From: Paulinella micropora
Lineage: Eukaryota; Cercozoa; Imbricatea; Euglyphida
Reading direction: 5' to 3'
Assembly: GCA_009731375.1 (NCBI GenBank)
Contig: BJOX01000354.1
Span: 401,164-424,811, forward strand
Length of the DNA stretch: 23,648 bases
Shown here one piece after another: positions 1 to 8,284 of this stretch. Below the pieces are notes generated by a model. The model was not told where the DNA came from. It saw only the letters and a program-made list of their open reading frames with translations, and made no database searches. The number at the start of each line of letters is the position of its first letter. Positions within the stretch are counted from its first letter, which is position 1. The position numbers and the translations under genes were made by a program.

Positions 1-65
<65 letters not shown>

Positions 66-67
66 AC

Positions 68-137
<70 letters not shown>

Positions 138-141
138 GTAA

Positions 142-188
<47 letters not shown>

Positions 189-218
189 CATAGGTAAATA
201 GACATATAGATAGATAGG

Positions 219-275
<57 letters not shown>

Positions 276-302
276 GGATGGATGGATAGATAGATAGATA
301 GG

Positions 303-353
<51 letters not shown>
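1..353. repeat. GATA tetranucleotide array
   Basis: Near-continuous GATA units with point variants (GATG, GGTA, AATA, CATA). The array begins before the window and runs into an assembly gap, so its true length is unknown. Confidence 0.98.
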
Positions 354-549
354 NNNNNNNNNNNNNNNNNNNNNNNNNNNNNNNNNNNNNNNNNNNNNNN
401 NNNNNNNNNNNNNNNNNNNNNNNNNNNNNNNNNNNNNNNNNNNNNNNNNNNNNNNNNNNNNNNNNNNNNNNNNNNNNNNNNNNNNNNNNNNNNNNNNNNN
501 NNNNNNNNNNNNNNNNNNNNNNNNNNNNNNNNNNNNNNNNNNNNNNNNN
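354..549. other. Assembly gap (196 N)
   Basis: Run of N between a GATA array and a 41-T homopolymer. Nothing can be inferred about its content or true size. Confidence 0.99.

Positions 550-590
<41 letters not shown>
550..590. repeat. Poly-T homopolymer (41 T)
   Basis: Uninterrupted T run starting directly at the gap edge. It could be the poly-A tail of a retroposon in minus orientation, or a sequencing/assembly edge effect. The sequence does not separate the two. Confidence 0.9.
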
Positions 591-594
<4 letters not shown>

Positions 595-718
595 AATAAA
601 TATATTTTATCTATGTATTTACTCCCCTAGTGTGGGTTGGTAGCGCAGGCATATGTCTGTGCAAGTGTGTTCTAGTTTGTCTGTGTGCAAAAGTGTGTGT
701 GTGTGTGTGTGTGTTTTT
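591..718 (+). mobile_element. SINE-like module, copy 1
   Basis: Starts with AATAAATAAATATAT and carries TGGGTTGGTAGCGCAGGCAT, followed by a GCAAGTGTGTTCTAG stretch and a GT-dinucleotide tail. A second copy lies at 801-917 and a partial third at 1136-1216. The GGTAGCGCAGGCAT stretch resembles the head of tRNA-derived SINEs, and the GCAAGTGT.TTCTA stretch resembles their body as I remember it from cephalopods. If so, this is an internally deleted copy. No intact A box/B box pair is visible. The family assignment is inference. Confidence 0.45.
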
Positions 719-736
719 TTTTTAATTTTTTAAATA

Positions 737-738
<2 letters not shown>

Positions 739-800
<62 letters not shown>
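739..800. repeat. ATT trinucleotide array
   Basis: About 20 uninterrupted ATT units between the first two SINE-like modules. It follows a T-rich stretch after the GT tail of copy 1. Confidence 0.95.
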
Positions 801-802
<2 letters not shown>

Positions 803-917
803 ATAAATAAATATATTTATCGATGTATTTACTCACCTAGGTGGGTTGGTAGCGCAGGCATATGGCTATGCAAGTGTGTGCATAAGTGTGTGTGTGTGTG
901 TATGTGTGTGTGTGTTT
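801..917 (+). mobile_element. SINE-like module, copy 2
   Basis: Direct repeat of 591-718, sharing the AATAAATAAATATAT start, the CTAGGTGGGTTGGTAGCGCA stretch and a terminal GT array. The copies differ by point changes and by the length of the GT tail. The two copies plus the ATT array make a roughly 210-bp tandem unit. Confidence 0.45.
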
Positions 918-931
918 TATACTTAACTATG

Positions 932-1135
932 TAAGGTAGGGTGAAACTTTTCGGCCACCTCACCTTTCGGCCAACCGTAAATACGGGGAATTTTGGGCTA
1001 AACTTTTATTTGTGGACAACAAACAAATGTACCGTAATTACCGGCTGGCCGAAATTCTTCACAACTTTGAAAAACAAATGTACCATTATTACGGGATGAT
1101 TTGCTCTGGCCGAAATCTTTCACTTATTTTCCTTA
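932..1135. mobile_element. Non-autonomous TIR element (MITE-like), copy 1
   Basis: The ends are inverted repeats: the left starts TAAGGTAGGGTGAAAC and reaches TTTCGGCCA, and the right is TGGCCGAAATCTTTCAC running to CCTTA. Both ends are bounded by TA, which fits a TA target-site duplication as in Tc1/mariner-type elements. The interior contains an imperfect duplication of about 50 bp (AACAAATGTACC...GGCCGAAAT, twice). It has no transposase-sized frame. It is related to 1968-2147 by the TIR motif and by the repeated TTCGGCC boxes. The superfamily is inference. Confidence 0.6.
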
Positions 1136-1214
1136 TCTACTTACCTAGGTGGATTGGTGGCACAGGCATATGGCTGTGCCAGTGTGTTCTACTTTGTTGG
1201 CTGCTTGAATGGGG
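1136..1214 (+). mobile_element. SINE-like module, partial copy 3
   Basis: Carries CCTAGGTGGATTGGTGGCAC followed by AGGCATATGGCTGTGCCAGT and GTGTTCTAC, matching the module at 591-718 and 801-917 but lacking the A/T-rich start. It abuts the right end of the TIR element and is followed directly by a GATA array. The element insertion may have split a SINE-like copy. Confidence 0.4.
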
Positions 1215-1299
<85 letters not shown>

Positions 1300-1332
1300 G
1301 GATAGATAGATATGTAGTTGGATATGTAGTTG

Positions 1333-1399
<67 letters not shown>

Positions 1400-1445
1400 G
1401 GATGGATGGATAGATAGATATGTAGATGGATAGATAGATAGATAA

Positions 1446-1524
<79 letters not shown>

Positions 1525-1552
1525 GATAGATAGATATGTAGATATGTAGATG

Positions 1553-1607
<55 letters not shown>

Positions 1608-1612
1608 GGATG

Positions 1613-1667
<55 letters not shown>

Positions 1668-1688
1668 GGATGGATGGATGGATGGATG

Positions 1689-1780
<92 letters not shown>

Positions 1781-1875
1781 GATAGATAGATAGAGAGGTC
1801 TAGTTGTGCACGGGCAAGGATAAGAGATAGATAGATAGACAGACAGATAGATAGATAGATAGATAGATAGATAGG

Positions 1876-1930
<55 letters not shown>
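1215..1930. repeat. GATA array with a short unique interruption
   Basis: About 700 bp of GATA units with blocks of GATG and scattered AATA variants. A 30-bp non-repetitive interruption lies around 1796-1826. The minus-strand Tyr-Leu-Ser-Ile frames here are repeat translations, not genes. Confidence 0.98.
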
Positions 1931-1931
<1 letters not shown>

Positions 1932-1967
1932 ATGCATACAATACATAGAATGCATACAAACATGCAA

Positions 1968-2147
1968 TAAGGACGAGTAAAAAATTTCGGCCACCTCAAA
2001 TTTTGGCAAAAAAAATAACGTATCTTGCGGTGACAAGACCAGGGAAGAATTCTGGCACCCAAAGTTTTGTGCAAAAACAACGTATTCTGCGGTAAAAAAA
2101 TCACTGGCCGAAAAATTTCCTGGCCGAAAATTTTTCACTCGTCCTTA
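1968..2147. mobile_element. Non-autonomous TIR element (MITE-like), copy 2
   Basis: Cleaner terminal inverted repeats than its relative: left TAAGGACGAGTAAAAAATTT then CGGCCA, right TGGCCGAAAATTTTTCACTC then GTCCTTA. The arms match over about 27 bp with a couple of differences. TA sits at both extremes, fitting a TA target-site duplication around AGGACGAG...CTCGTCCT. The interior carries a duplicated AACGTAT.TGCGGT box and several GGCCGAAA boxes. With no coding capacity it would need a transposase in trans. It inserted 37 bp beyond the end of the GATA array. Confidence 0.72.
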
Positions 2148-2157
2148 CACAAAAGCT

Positions 2158-2196
2158 GATCGATAAAGGGCTAGTAAGACGCAAACAATCCATACT
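2158..2196 (+). repeat. Left flanking direct repeat of double-hairpin copy A
   Basis: Starts CGATAAAGGGCTAGTAAGAC and ends AACAATCCATAC. It is an imperfect copy, by eye about 80% identical, of 2337-2374 on the other side of the element. This suggests a former tandem unit in which the element core alternated with this spacer, or an old target duplication that seems too long for a known transposase. Confidence 0.55.
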
Positions 2197-2345
2197 AGTA
2201 TATTATGCGACTAGCCACAAATTGGACGTGTTTTGCCGTGAGAGCCGGGCCGGGCCGGCGAGCCCGCAAAACACGCCAAATTTGGCGAGCCGCATATGTA
2301 GTTTTTATCGGTAACCTGACCGCATTTTGTGGAGGTGAGCGATAA
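2197..2345 (+). mobile_element. Double-hairpin element, copy A
   Basis: Begins AGTATATTATGCG and ends near GCGATAA. Hairpin I has arms CACAAATT.GACGTGTTTTG and CAAAACACG.CAAATTTGG around a GC-rich apex of CCGGG units. Hairpin II follows: TTATCGGTAACCTGACC pairs with GGAGGTGAGCGATAA. This is the most divergent of the five copies. It has no coding frame and behaves like a foldback or MITE-type repeat, but no transposase family is evident. Confidence 0.7.
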
Positions 2346-2374
2346 AAGCTAGCGAGACACAAAACAATCCGTAC
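2337..2374 (+). repeat. Right flanking direct repeat of double-hairpin copy A
   Basis: CGATAAAAGCTAGCGAGACA followed by CAAAACAATCCGTAC, matching the left flank at 2158-2196. Its first bases overlap the end of hairpin II, so the GATAA terminus may itself belong to the duplicated spacer. Confidence 0.55.
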
Positions 2375-2406
2375 AATAAATACAAGAAATGAAACCCCAA
2401 AAAAAA

Positions 2407-2450
2407 GATGGATAGAAGATAGAAGATAGAAGATAGATAGAAGATAGACG
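2407..2450. repeat. GATAGAA-type short tandem repeat
   Basis: Mixed GATA and AGAAGAT units on the + strand, followed within 40 bp by a CTAT array of opposite sense. This is a strand switch of the same motif across a short unique spacer (about 2451-2485). Confidence 0.8.
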
Positions 2451-2485
2451 TTGACCTGTGATGCAGGTCTGTGTGCTGCCTCTCT

Positions 2486-2536
<51 letters not shown>

Positions 2537-2589
2537 ATCTTTCTATCTATCTATCTATCTATCTATCCATCTATCCATCTAAATCTCTA

Positions 2590-2629
<40 letters not shown>

Positions 2630-2630
2630 A

Positions 2631-2666
<36 letters not shown>

Positions 2667-2675
2667 GCCAACCTA

Positions 2676-2720
<45 letters not shown>

Positions 2721-2729
2721 GCCTACCTG

Positions 2730-2760
<31 letters not shown>

Positions 2761-2816
2761 CTATCTACCTACCTACCTACCTACCTACCTACCTACCTAC
2801 CTACCTACCTACCTAC

Positions 2817-2859
<43 letters not shown>

Positions 2860-2860
2860 A

Positions 2861-2914
<54 letters not shown>

Positions 2915-2920
2915 GCCTAC

Positions 2921-2998
<78 letters not shown>

Positions 2999-3019
2999 GC
3001 CTACCTGTATCTATCTATC

Positions 3020-3072
<53 letters not shown>

Positions 3073-3152
3073 CCTACCTACCTACCTACCTACCTACCTA
3101 CCTACCTACCTATCTATCTATCTATCTATCTATCTTTCTATCTGCCTAACTA

Positions 3153-3193
<41 letters not shown>

Positions 3194-3202
3194 GCCTACC
3201 TA

Positions 3203-3265
<63 letters not shown>

Positions 3266-3287
3266 ATCTACACACCTATCTATCTAG
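2486..3287. repeat. CTAT/CTAC array
   Basis: About 800 bp of CTAT units with homogeneous internal blocks of CTAC (about 2766-2818 and 3071-3111) and recurring single interruptions such as CTGCCTACCTGTAT and CTGCCTACCTATAT. The recurrence of the same interruptions points to block duplication inside the array. The Leu-Ser-Ile-Tyr frames are not genes. Confidence 0.97.
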
Positions 3288-3330
3288 GTATGTGTGTTGC
3301 CCCTCCTCTCCCTACCAGAAATCAAGGTAC

Positions 3331-3370
<40 letters not shown>

Positions 3371-3382
3371 CTATCTATCTAT
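3331..3382. repeat. Short CTAT array
   Basis: Thirteen or so CTAT units between a short unique spacer (3288-3330, containing a TACCAGAAATCAAGGTAC stretch) and the next unique island. Confidence 0.95.
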
Positions 3383-3768
3383 TTTATCGCTCCTGTGCAG
3401 TCAAAAATTGGACTAATCTTCCTCTAGTCCGTATTGGTGACTGCATTCCATCATAGCCGTCCAGTGTTGCATAGCCCGGGCTAGGTCCCTGCGGGGGTTT
3501 AGGCCTCATACAATGTCATCATTGTAGCTTGCGCAAGCTTACGGTGCTCAAAACACTTGGACTAACGGCTTCCTTTTCTTTCTCTTCTTCCTTATCCTCC
3601 CACTCTCCATTCCTAGATTGCCTTTTTCTTCAACGTCCTTCCTCCTCTTCTTTTTCCAGAACACAGTCTACCCGTGATTCCCATCCCGGACACATGCACA
3701 GTACACAAATTATTGTTTGATGTGAAACTGCGTTCCTTTGCAAGGACTACATTCCTTTGCGACATCTC
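3383..3768. other. Unrecognised non-repetitive island
   Basis: About 385 bp of ordinary-complexity sequence. It contains two perfect short palindromes, TAGCCCGGGCTA at 3472-3483 and AGCTTGCGCAAGCT at 3526-3539, and a pyrimidine-rich middle (about 3570-3660). The 3' end, GCGACATCTCATC just before a CTAT array, resembles the TCGATATTTCATC end of the 460-bp elements downstream, so it may be the end of a related element. I see no coding evidence: the open frames are under 65 codons and have no supporting features. Confidence 0.6.
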
Positions 3769-3908
3769 ATCTATCTTCTATCTATCTATCTACCTATCTA
3801 TCTATCTATCTATCTGTCTATTTATCTATCTATTTATGTATCTATCTATCTATCTATCTATCCATCCATCTATTTATCTATCCATCTATCTATCTATCTA
3901 TCTATCTC

Positions 3909-3951
<43 letters not shown>

Positions 3952-3992
3952 CTCTCTCTCTCTCTGTCTATCTATTTATCTATCTATCTATC

Positions 3993-4031
<39 letters not shown>

Positions 4032-4046
4032 CTATTCATCTATCTC

Positions 4047-4108
<62 letters not shown>

Positions 4109-4146
4109 CCTATCTACCTACCTACCTACCTACCTACCTATCTATC

Positions 4147-4181
<35 letters not shown>

Positions 4182-4212
4182 CTATCTATCTATCTCTATC
4201 TATCTATCTATC

Positions 4213-4271
<59 letters not shown>
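3769..4271. repeat. CTAT array with CTCT and CTAC variants
   Basis: About 500 bp of CTAT with CTCT-containing variants (CTATCTCTAT) recurring in clusters and a CTAC block near 4110-4140. It ends abruptly at the start of a full-length 460-bp element. Confidence 0.97.
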
Positions 4272-4272
<1 letters not shown>

Positions 4273-4729
4273 GGGTGCCATCTGTCGACAGACAGAGAAT
4301 TAGGGGATGGTGTGGCTGTGCTGGGCCCGTGTTGGGGTGCCTCATGGGTGCCTAGCCATACGCCTATAAGTCACATGCCGAAATAGCGACGGGAAGCACA
4401 ATCCTGTTCCCTCAGGGTGCCCTTTCTCGCTTGTTGAGCCCGGAATACAACCCACAGTGTTGTGTCGGTTTATACTAGACTGTCGAACAGTCTCGAAACT
4501 CCATCTGCTTACTGGGTCCTCTGTAATGGAGGTGGGAGCTCGTTCTGCAAAGGGCGCTTATGGAACGAGCCCTGGCCCCGCCTGGTACTAGGGAGGTTTG
4601 GTATTGCCTGTATCAGTCCCTTCCGTGCAAACATCACGGCTTAGCTGGGCATCGGGTTAATACTTTACCCACAGACTTCCTGGTTGACGAAATCAGAAGC
4701 TCCTTTTTTCTGACATTAGTCGATATTTC

Positions 4730-4732
<3 letters not shown>
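4272..4732 (+). mobile_element. Tetranucleotide-tailed 460-bp element, copy 1 (full)
   Basis: Begins TGGGTGCCATCTGTCGACAG and ends CATTAGTCGATATTTCATC, directly followed by a CTAT array. A near-identical full copy lies at 6512-6971, and two copies lacking the 5' part lie at 5063-5350 and 6356-6427. Shared 3' ends with variable 5' truncation and a simple-repeat tail are the usual pattern of non-LTR retroposition, as seen in RTE-like LINEs and SINEs. No reverse transcriptase or endonuclease is encoded. The 60-codon frame in the middle is not preserved in copy 2. It could be the 3' region of a larger LINE, or a SINE. Confidence 0.6.
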
Positions 4733-4802
<70 letters not shown>

Positions 4803-4836
4803 CCTACCTACCTATCTCTCGATCTATATATCTACA

Positions 4837-4881
<45 letters not shown>

Positions 4882-5017
4882 GTCTATCTATCTATCTATC
4901 TATCTCTCTATCTATCTATCTATCTATTTATCTATCTATCTTCTATCTATATCTATCTATCTATCTATCTATCTATCCATCTATCTATCTATCTATATCT
5001 ATCTATATCTATCTATC

Positions 5018-5060
<43 letters not shown>

Positions 5061-5062
5061 GT
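4731..5062. repeat. CTAT array following element copy 1
   Basis: About 330 bp, mostly CTAT with CTAC, CTCT, TATAT and TTTAT variants. It starts immediately at the TCATC terminus of copy 1 and ends at the truncated start of copy 2. Confidence 0.97.
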
Positions 5063-5350
5063 CTTCGCTTGTTGATCCCGGAATAAAACCCACAGTGCTC
5101 TGTCGGTTTATACTAGACTGTCGACAGTCTCGGAACTCCATCTGCTTAGGTGGGAGCTCGTTCTGCAAGGGGTGCTTATGGAACGAGCCCTGGCCCCGCC
5201 TGGTACTAGGGAGATTTGGTATTGCCTGTATCAGTCCCTTCCGTGCAAACATCACGGCTTAGCTGGGCATCGGGTTAATACTTTACCCACAGACTTCCTG
5301 GTTGACGAAATCAGAAGCTCCTTTTTTCTGACATTAGTCGATATTTCATC
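5063..5350 (+). mobile_element. 460-bp element, copy 2 (5'-truncated, internally deleted)
   Basis: Begins inside the element at CTTCGCTTGTTGATCCCGGA, so roughly the first 155 bp are missing. An internal segment of about 20 bp between CATCTGCTTA and GGTGGGAGCTCG is also absent, and the TCGAACAGTC repeat is contracted. The 3' end is the usual TCGATATTTCATC, then AG and a CTAT array. Confidence 0.75.
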
Positions 5351-5410
5351 AGTCTATCTATCTATCTATCCATCTATCTATCTATCTATCTACCTACCTA
5401 CCGATCTATC

Positions 5411-5475
<65 letters not shown>

Positions 5476-5476
5476 G

Positions 5477-5512
<36 letters not shown>

Positions 5513-5534
5513 CTAACCTCTCTATCTCTATCTC

Positions 5535-5583
<49 letters not shown>

Positions 5584-5591
5584 TTATCTAC

Positions 5592-5633
<42 letters not shown>

Positions 5634-5638
5634 GTCTG

Positions 5639-5673
<35 letters not shown>

Positions 5674-5705
5674 CTATCTATCTCTATCTGTCTATCTATC
5701 TATCC

Positions 5706-5741
<36 letters not shown>

Positions 5742-5786
5742 GTCTATCTATTTATCTATTTATCTATCTATCTATCTATCTATCTG

Positions 5787-5838
<52 letters not shown>

Positions 5839-5869
5839 CCTATCTATCTATCTACCTATATCTACCTAC

Positions 5870-5908
<39 letters not shown>

Positions 5909-6003
5909 CCTACCTACCTACATACCTACCTACCTATTTTTCTATCTATCTATCTATCTATCTCTTTACCTACCTACCTACCTACCTACCTACCTACCTA
6001 TCT
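5351..6003. repeat. CTAT/CTAC/CTGT composite array
   Basis: About 650 bp of tetranucleotides: mainly CTAT, with CTGT, CTCT and TTTAT variants and CTAC blocks (about 5907-5935 and 5968-6000). Confidence 0.97.
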
Positions 6004-6038
6004 AATCTATATATCAATCAGGGTATAATACGTACATG

Positions 6039-6039
<1 letters not shown>
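6004..6039 (+). repeat. Spacer module TATATATCAATCAGGGTATA, copy 1
   Basis: A 36-bp non-tetranucleotide spacer (AATCTATATATCAATCAGGG then TATAATACGTACATGAT) between a CTAC block and a CTAT block. The same spacer with the same flanking order recurs at 7525-7560, marking a segmental duplication. Confidence 0.8.
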
Positions 6040-6087
<48 letters not shown>

Positions 6088-6202
6088 CCTACCTACCTAC
6101 CTACCTACCTACCTATCTATCCATCCATCCATCCATCCATCTATCCATCCATCTATCCATCCATCCATCCATCTATCTATCCATCCATCTATCCATCCAT
6201 CC

Positions 6203-6237
<35 letters not shown>

Positions 6238-6298
6238 CATCTATCTATCTATCTCCATTTTATATCTATCTACTTACCTTCGTGTTTATCTATCTATA

Positions 6299-6355
<57 letters not shown>
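6040..6355. repeat. CTAT/CTAC/CCAT array
   Basis: About 315 bp with a CTAC block, then a CCAT-rich block around 6121-6205, then CTAT. It runs directly into a fragment of the 460-bp element. Confidence 0.97.
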
Positions 6356-6357
<2 letters not shown>

Positions 6358-6427
6358 ACTTTACCCAGACTTCCTTAGTTGACGAAATCAGAAGCTCCTT
6401 TTTTCTGACATTAGTCGATATCTCATC
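6356..6427 (+). mobile_element. 460-bp element, copy 3 (3' end only)
   Basis: Only the last 72 bp: ACTTTACCCAGACTTCCTTA through CATTAGTCGATATCTCATC. It shares the CTTAGTTGACG and GATATCTCATC variants with copy 4 rather than copy 1, so copies 3 and 4 are closest relatives. Unlike the others it is not followed by a tetranucleotide tail but by an 84-bp unique segment. Confidence 0.8.
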
Positions 6428-6511
6428 AGTTGATCTCATCACTTACTCCACGGAGTGAACCAAGGCCACTTGAGGTGTCACTGACCCTCCCTTGGGCTTG
6501 GTTTTTTGAAA
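6428..6511. other. Unique spacer between element copies 3 and 4
   Basis: 84 bp (starts AGTTGATCTCATCACTTACT, ends GGCTTGGTTTTTTGAAA) found only here. Because it joins a 3' end to the 5' end of a full copy without a microsatellite, it may be genuine 5' sequence of a longer parental element or just host DNA. Confidence 0.5.
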
Positions 6512-6971
6512 TGGGTGCCATCTGTCGACAGACAGAGAATTAGGGGATGGTGTGGGTGTGCTGGGCCCGTGGTGGGGTGCCTTATGTGTGCCTAGCCATA
6601 CGCCTATAAGTCACATGCCGAAATAGCGACGGGAAGCACAATCCTGTTCCCTCAGGGTGCCCTTTCTCGCTTGTTGAGCCCGGAATAAAACCCACAGTGC
6701 TCTGTCGGTTTATACTAGACTGTCGAACAGTCTCGAAACTCCATCTGCTTACTGGGTCCTCTGTAATGGAGGTGGGAGCTCGTTCTGCAAGGGGCGCTTA
6801 TGGAACGAGCCCTGGCCCCGCCTGGTACTAGGGAGATTTGGTATCGCCTGTATCAGTCCCTTCCGTGCAAACATCACGGCTTAGCTGGGCATCGGGTTAA
6901 TACTTTACCCAGACTTCCTTAGTTGACGAAATCAGAAGCTCCTTTTTTCTGACATTAGTCGATATCTCATC
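6512..6971 (+). mobile_element. 460-bp element, copy 4 (full)
   Basis: Full-length counterpart of 4272-4732 with the same start and end, differing by scattered substitutions and a 2-bp deletion (CCCAGACTTCCTTAG against CCCACAGACTTCCTGG). Its tail begins CTACCTATCTACC, not CTAT, so the tail motif is not fixed among copies. Confidence 0.65.
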
Positions 6972-7022
6972 TACCTATCTACCTACCTACCTACCTACCT
7001 ATCTATCTATCTATCTATCTAC

Positions 7023-7063
<41 letters not shown>

Positions 7064-7074
7064 CATCTATCTAC
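6970..7074. repeat. CTAC/CTAT array
   Basis: About 100 bp. It forms the left arm of a potential foldback with the GATA array that starts about 40 bp downstream. Confidence 0.97.
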
Positions 7075-7100
7075 GTAGACACATAGACAAACAGAGACGA
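7071..7100 (+). repeat. CTACGTAGACACAT module, copy 1
   Basis: CTACGTAGACACATAGACAA then ACAGAGACGA. Repeated as CTACGTAGACACATAAACAA then ACAGAGACAA at 7409-7438. The two flank the inverted GATA array. Confidence 0.85.
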
Positions 7101-7112
7101 ACATCGCCCTGG

Positions 7113-7128
7113 AGATATAGATAGATAA

Positions 7129-7164
<36 letters not shown>

Positions 7165-7185
7165 GTAGGTAGGTAGGTAGGTAGG

Positions 7186-7236
<51 letters not shown>

Positions 7237-7237
7237 G

Positions 7238-7288
<51 letters not shown>

Positions 7289-7289
7289 T

Positions 7290-7368
<79 letters not shown>

Positions 7369-7375
7369 ATAAATC
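7113..7375. repeat. GATA/GGTA array (opposite sense)
   Basis: About 260 bp of GATA with a GGTA block at about 7161-7186. It is the reverse complement of the surrounding CTAT arrays and lies between two direct repeats (CTACGTAGACACAT, 7071-7100 and 7409-7440). Confidence 0.97.
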
Positions 7376-7408
7376 ACATTTATATCTATCTACTTACTAT
7401 ACATCTAT

Positions 7409-7500
7409 CTACGTAGACACATAAACAAACAGAGACAAGGAACGCACCTGGTTTTTCTTTAGCGGTTCTAAAATCAGAGACAATAGGTATTGACACCCCT
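7409..7500 (+). repeat. CTACGTAGACACAT module, copy 2, with AAAATCAGAGACAATAGGTA segment
   Basis: The first 30 bp match 7071-7100. The rest, ending TTCTAAAATCAGAGACAATA then GGTATTGACA, recurs at 7626-7690 in the same orientation. No coding signal. Confidence 0.8.
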
Positions 7501-7561
7501 ACCTACCTACCTACCTACCTACCTAATCTATATATCAATCAAGGTATAATATGTACATGAT

Positions 7562-7628
<67 letters not shown>
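7501..7628. repeat. CTAC block, TATATATCAATCAAGGTATA spacer (copy 2), CTAT block
   Basis: Six CTAC units, the 36-bp spacer at 7525-7560 also seen at 6004-6039, then about 65 bp of CTAT. Same order as the earlier occurrence, so the whole block was probably duplicated. Confidence 0.85.
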
Positions 7629-7690
7629 CCAAATGGCGTACCTGCTTTTTCTTTGGCTCTTCTAAAATCAGAGACAATAGGTAGTGACAA
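7626..7690 (+). repeat. AAAATCAGAGACAATAGGTA segment, copy 2
   Basis: Matches 7438-7497, including the TTTTTCTTT.GC..TTCTAAAA context. It is followed by a CTAT/CCAT array. Confidence 0.8.
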
Positions 7691-7848
7691 TCTATCTATC
7701 TATCCATCTATCCATCCATCTATCCATCCATCTATCCATCCATCTATCCATCCATCTATCCATCCATCTATCCATCCATCCATCTATCCATCCATCTATC
7801 TATCTATCCATCCATCCATCCATCCATCCGTCTATCTAGCTACCTATC
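7691..7848. repeat. CCAT/CTAT array
   Basis: CCATCCATCTAT forms a 12-bp superunit repeated several times (about 7705-7790), then plain CCAT. Translated frames here are repeat artefacts. Confidence 0.95.
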
Positions 7849-7887
7849 TATATGGATGGATGTCATATCATCAGATATGCAGCGCTG

Positions 7888-7904
7888 AAAGAAAAAGAAA
7901 GAAA

Positions 7905-7947
<43 letters not shown>

Positions 7948-7957
7948 GAAAGAAGGA
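7888..7957. repeat. GAAA array
   Basis: About 70 bp of GAAA with GAAAAA interruptions, a purine-only strand just upstream of double-hairpin copy B. Confidence 0.95.
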
Positions 7958-7980
7958 CTAAATATATCAAACATATCTAT

Positions 7981-8127
7981 TTATCGGTCACCTCCACTAA
8001 ATGTGGTCAGGTTACCGATAAAACTACATATGCGGCGCGCCAAAGTCGACGTGTTTTGCGGGCTCGCCGGCCCGGCCCGGCTTGCCCGCAAAACACGTCA
8101 AATTTGTGGCTAGCCGCATAATATACT
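7981..8127 (-). mobile_element. Double-hairpin element, copy B
   Basis: Reverse orientation: starts TTATCGGTCACCTCCACTAA (hairpin II) and ends TAGCCGCATAATATACT. The hairpin I apex on this strand is CGCCGGCCCGGCCCGGC. The arm reads AAAGTCGACGTG where the other copies have AAATTTGACGTG. Its outer boundaries match those of the other copies, which supports a defined unit. Confidence 0.75.
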
Positions 8128-8201
8128 ATGATTAATCTACCTATAGGGTTAGCAAGATCTTATCGTGAGCTGCTCTCGTGCCCGACACAGCGACGGCTGT
8201 T

Positions 8202-8203
<2 letters not shown>

Positions 8204-8284
<81 letters not shown>

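Noticed and set aside
1-353. GATA arrays as a sex-chromosome (Bkm-type) signature
   Set aside because: GATA enrichment on sex chromosomes is known in some animals, but nothing here ties this window to a sex chromosome.
612-900. A functional tRNA gene in the SINE-like module
   Set aside because: There is no cloverleaf and no paired A and B boxes at the right spacing. Only a short head-like similarity.
1145-2104. A 319-codon minus-strand frame over the GATA array
   Set aside because: Repeat translation whose ends fall in a TIR element and a SINE-like module.
2158-2374. Long terminal repeats of a small retroelement around copy A
   Set aside because: The repeats are only about 38 bp, have no TG...CA ends, and there is no primer-binding site or polypurine tract.
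4462-4644. A 60-codon frame in the 460-bp element (copy 1) as a conserved small protein
   Set aside because: Copy 2 carries deletions that break the frame, and there is no protein-like composition bias or known motif.
7981-8127. An intrinsic terminator reading of the GC-rich hairpin
   Set aside because: Bacterial-type terminators do not apply in a metazoan context, and the hairpin is part of a repeated element in both orientations.
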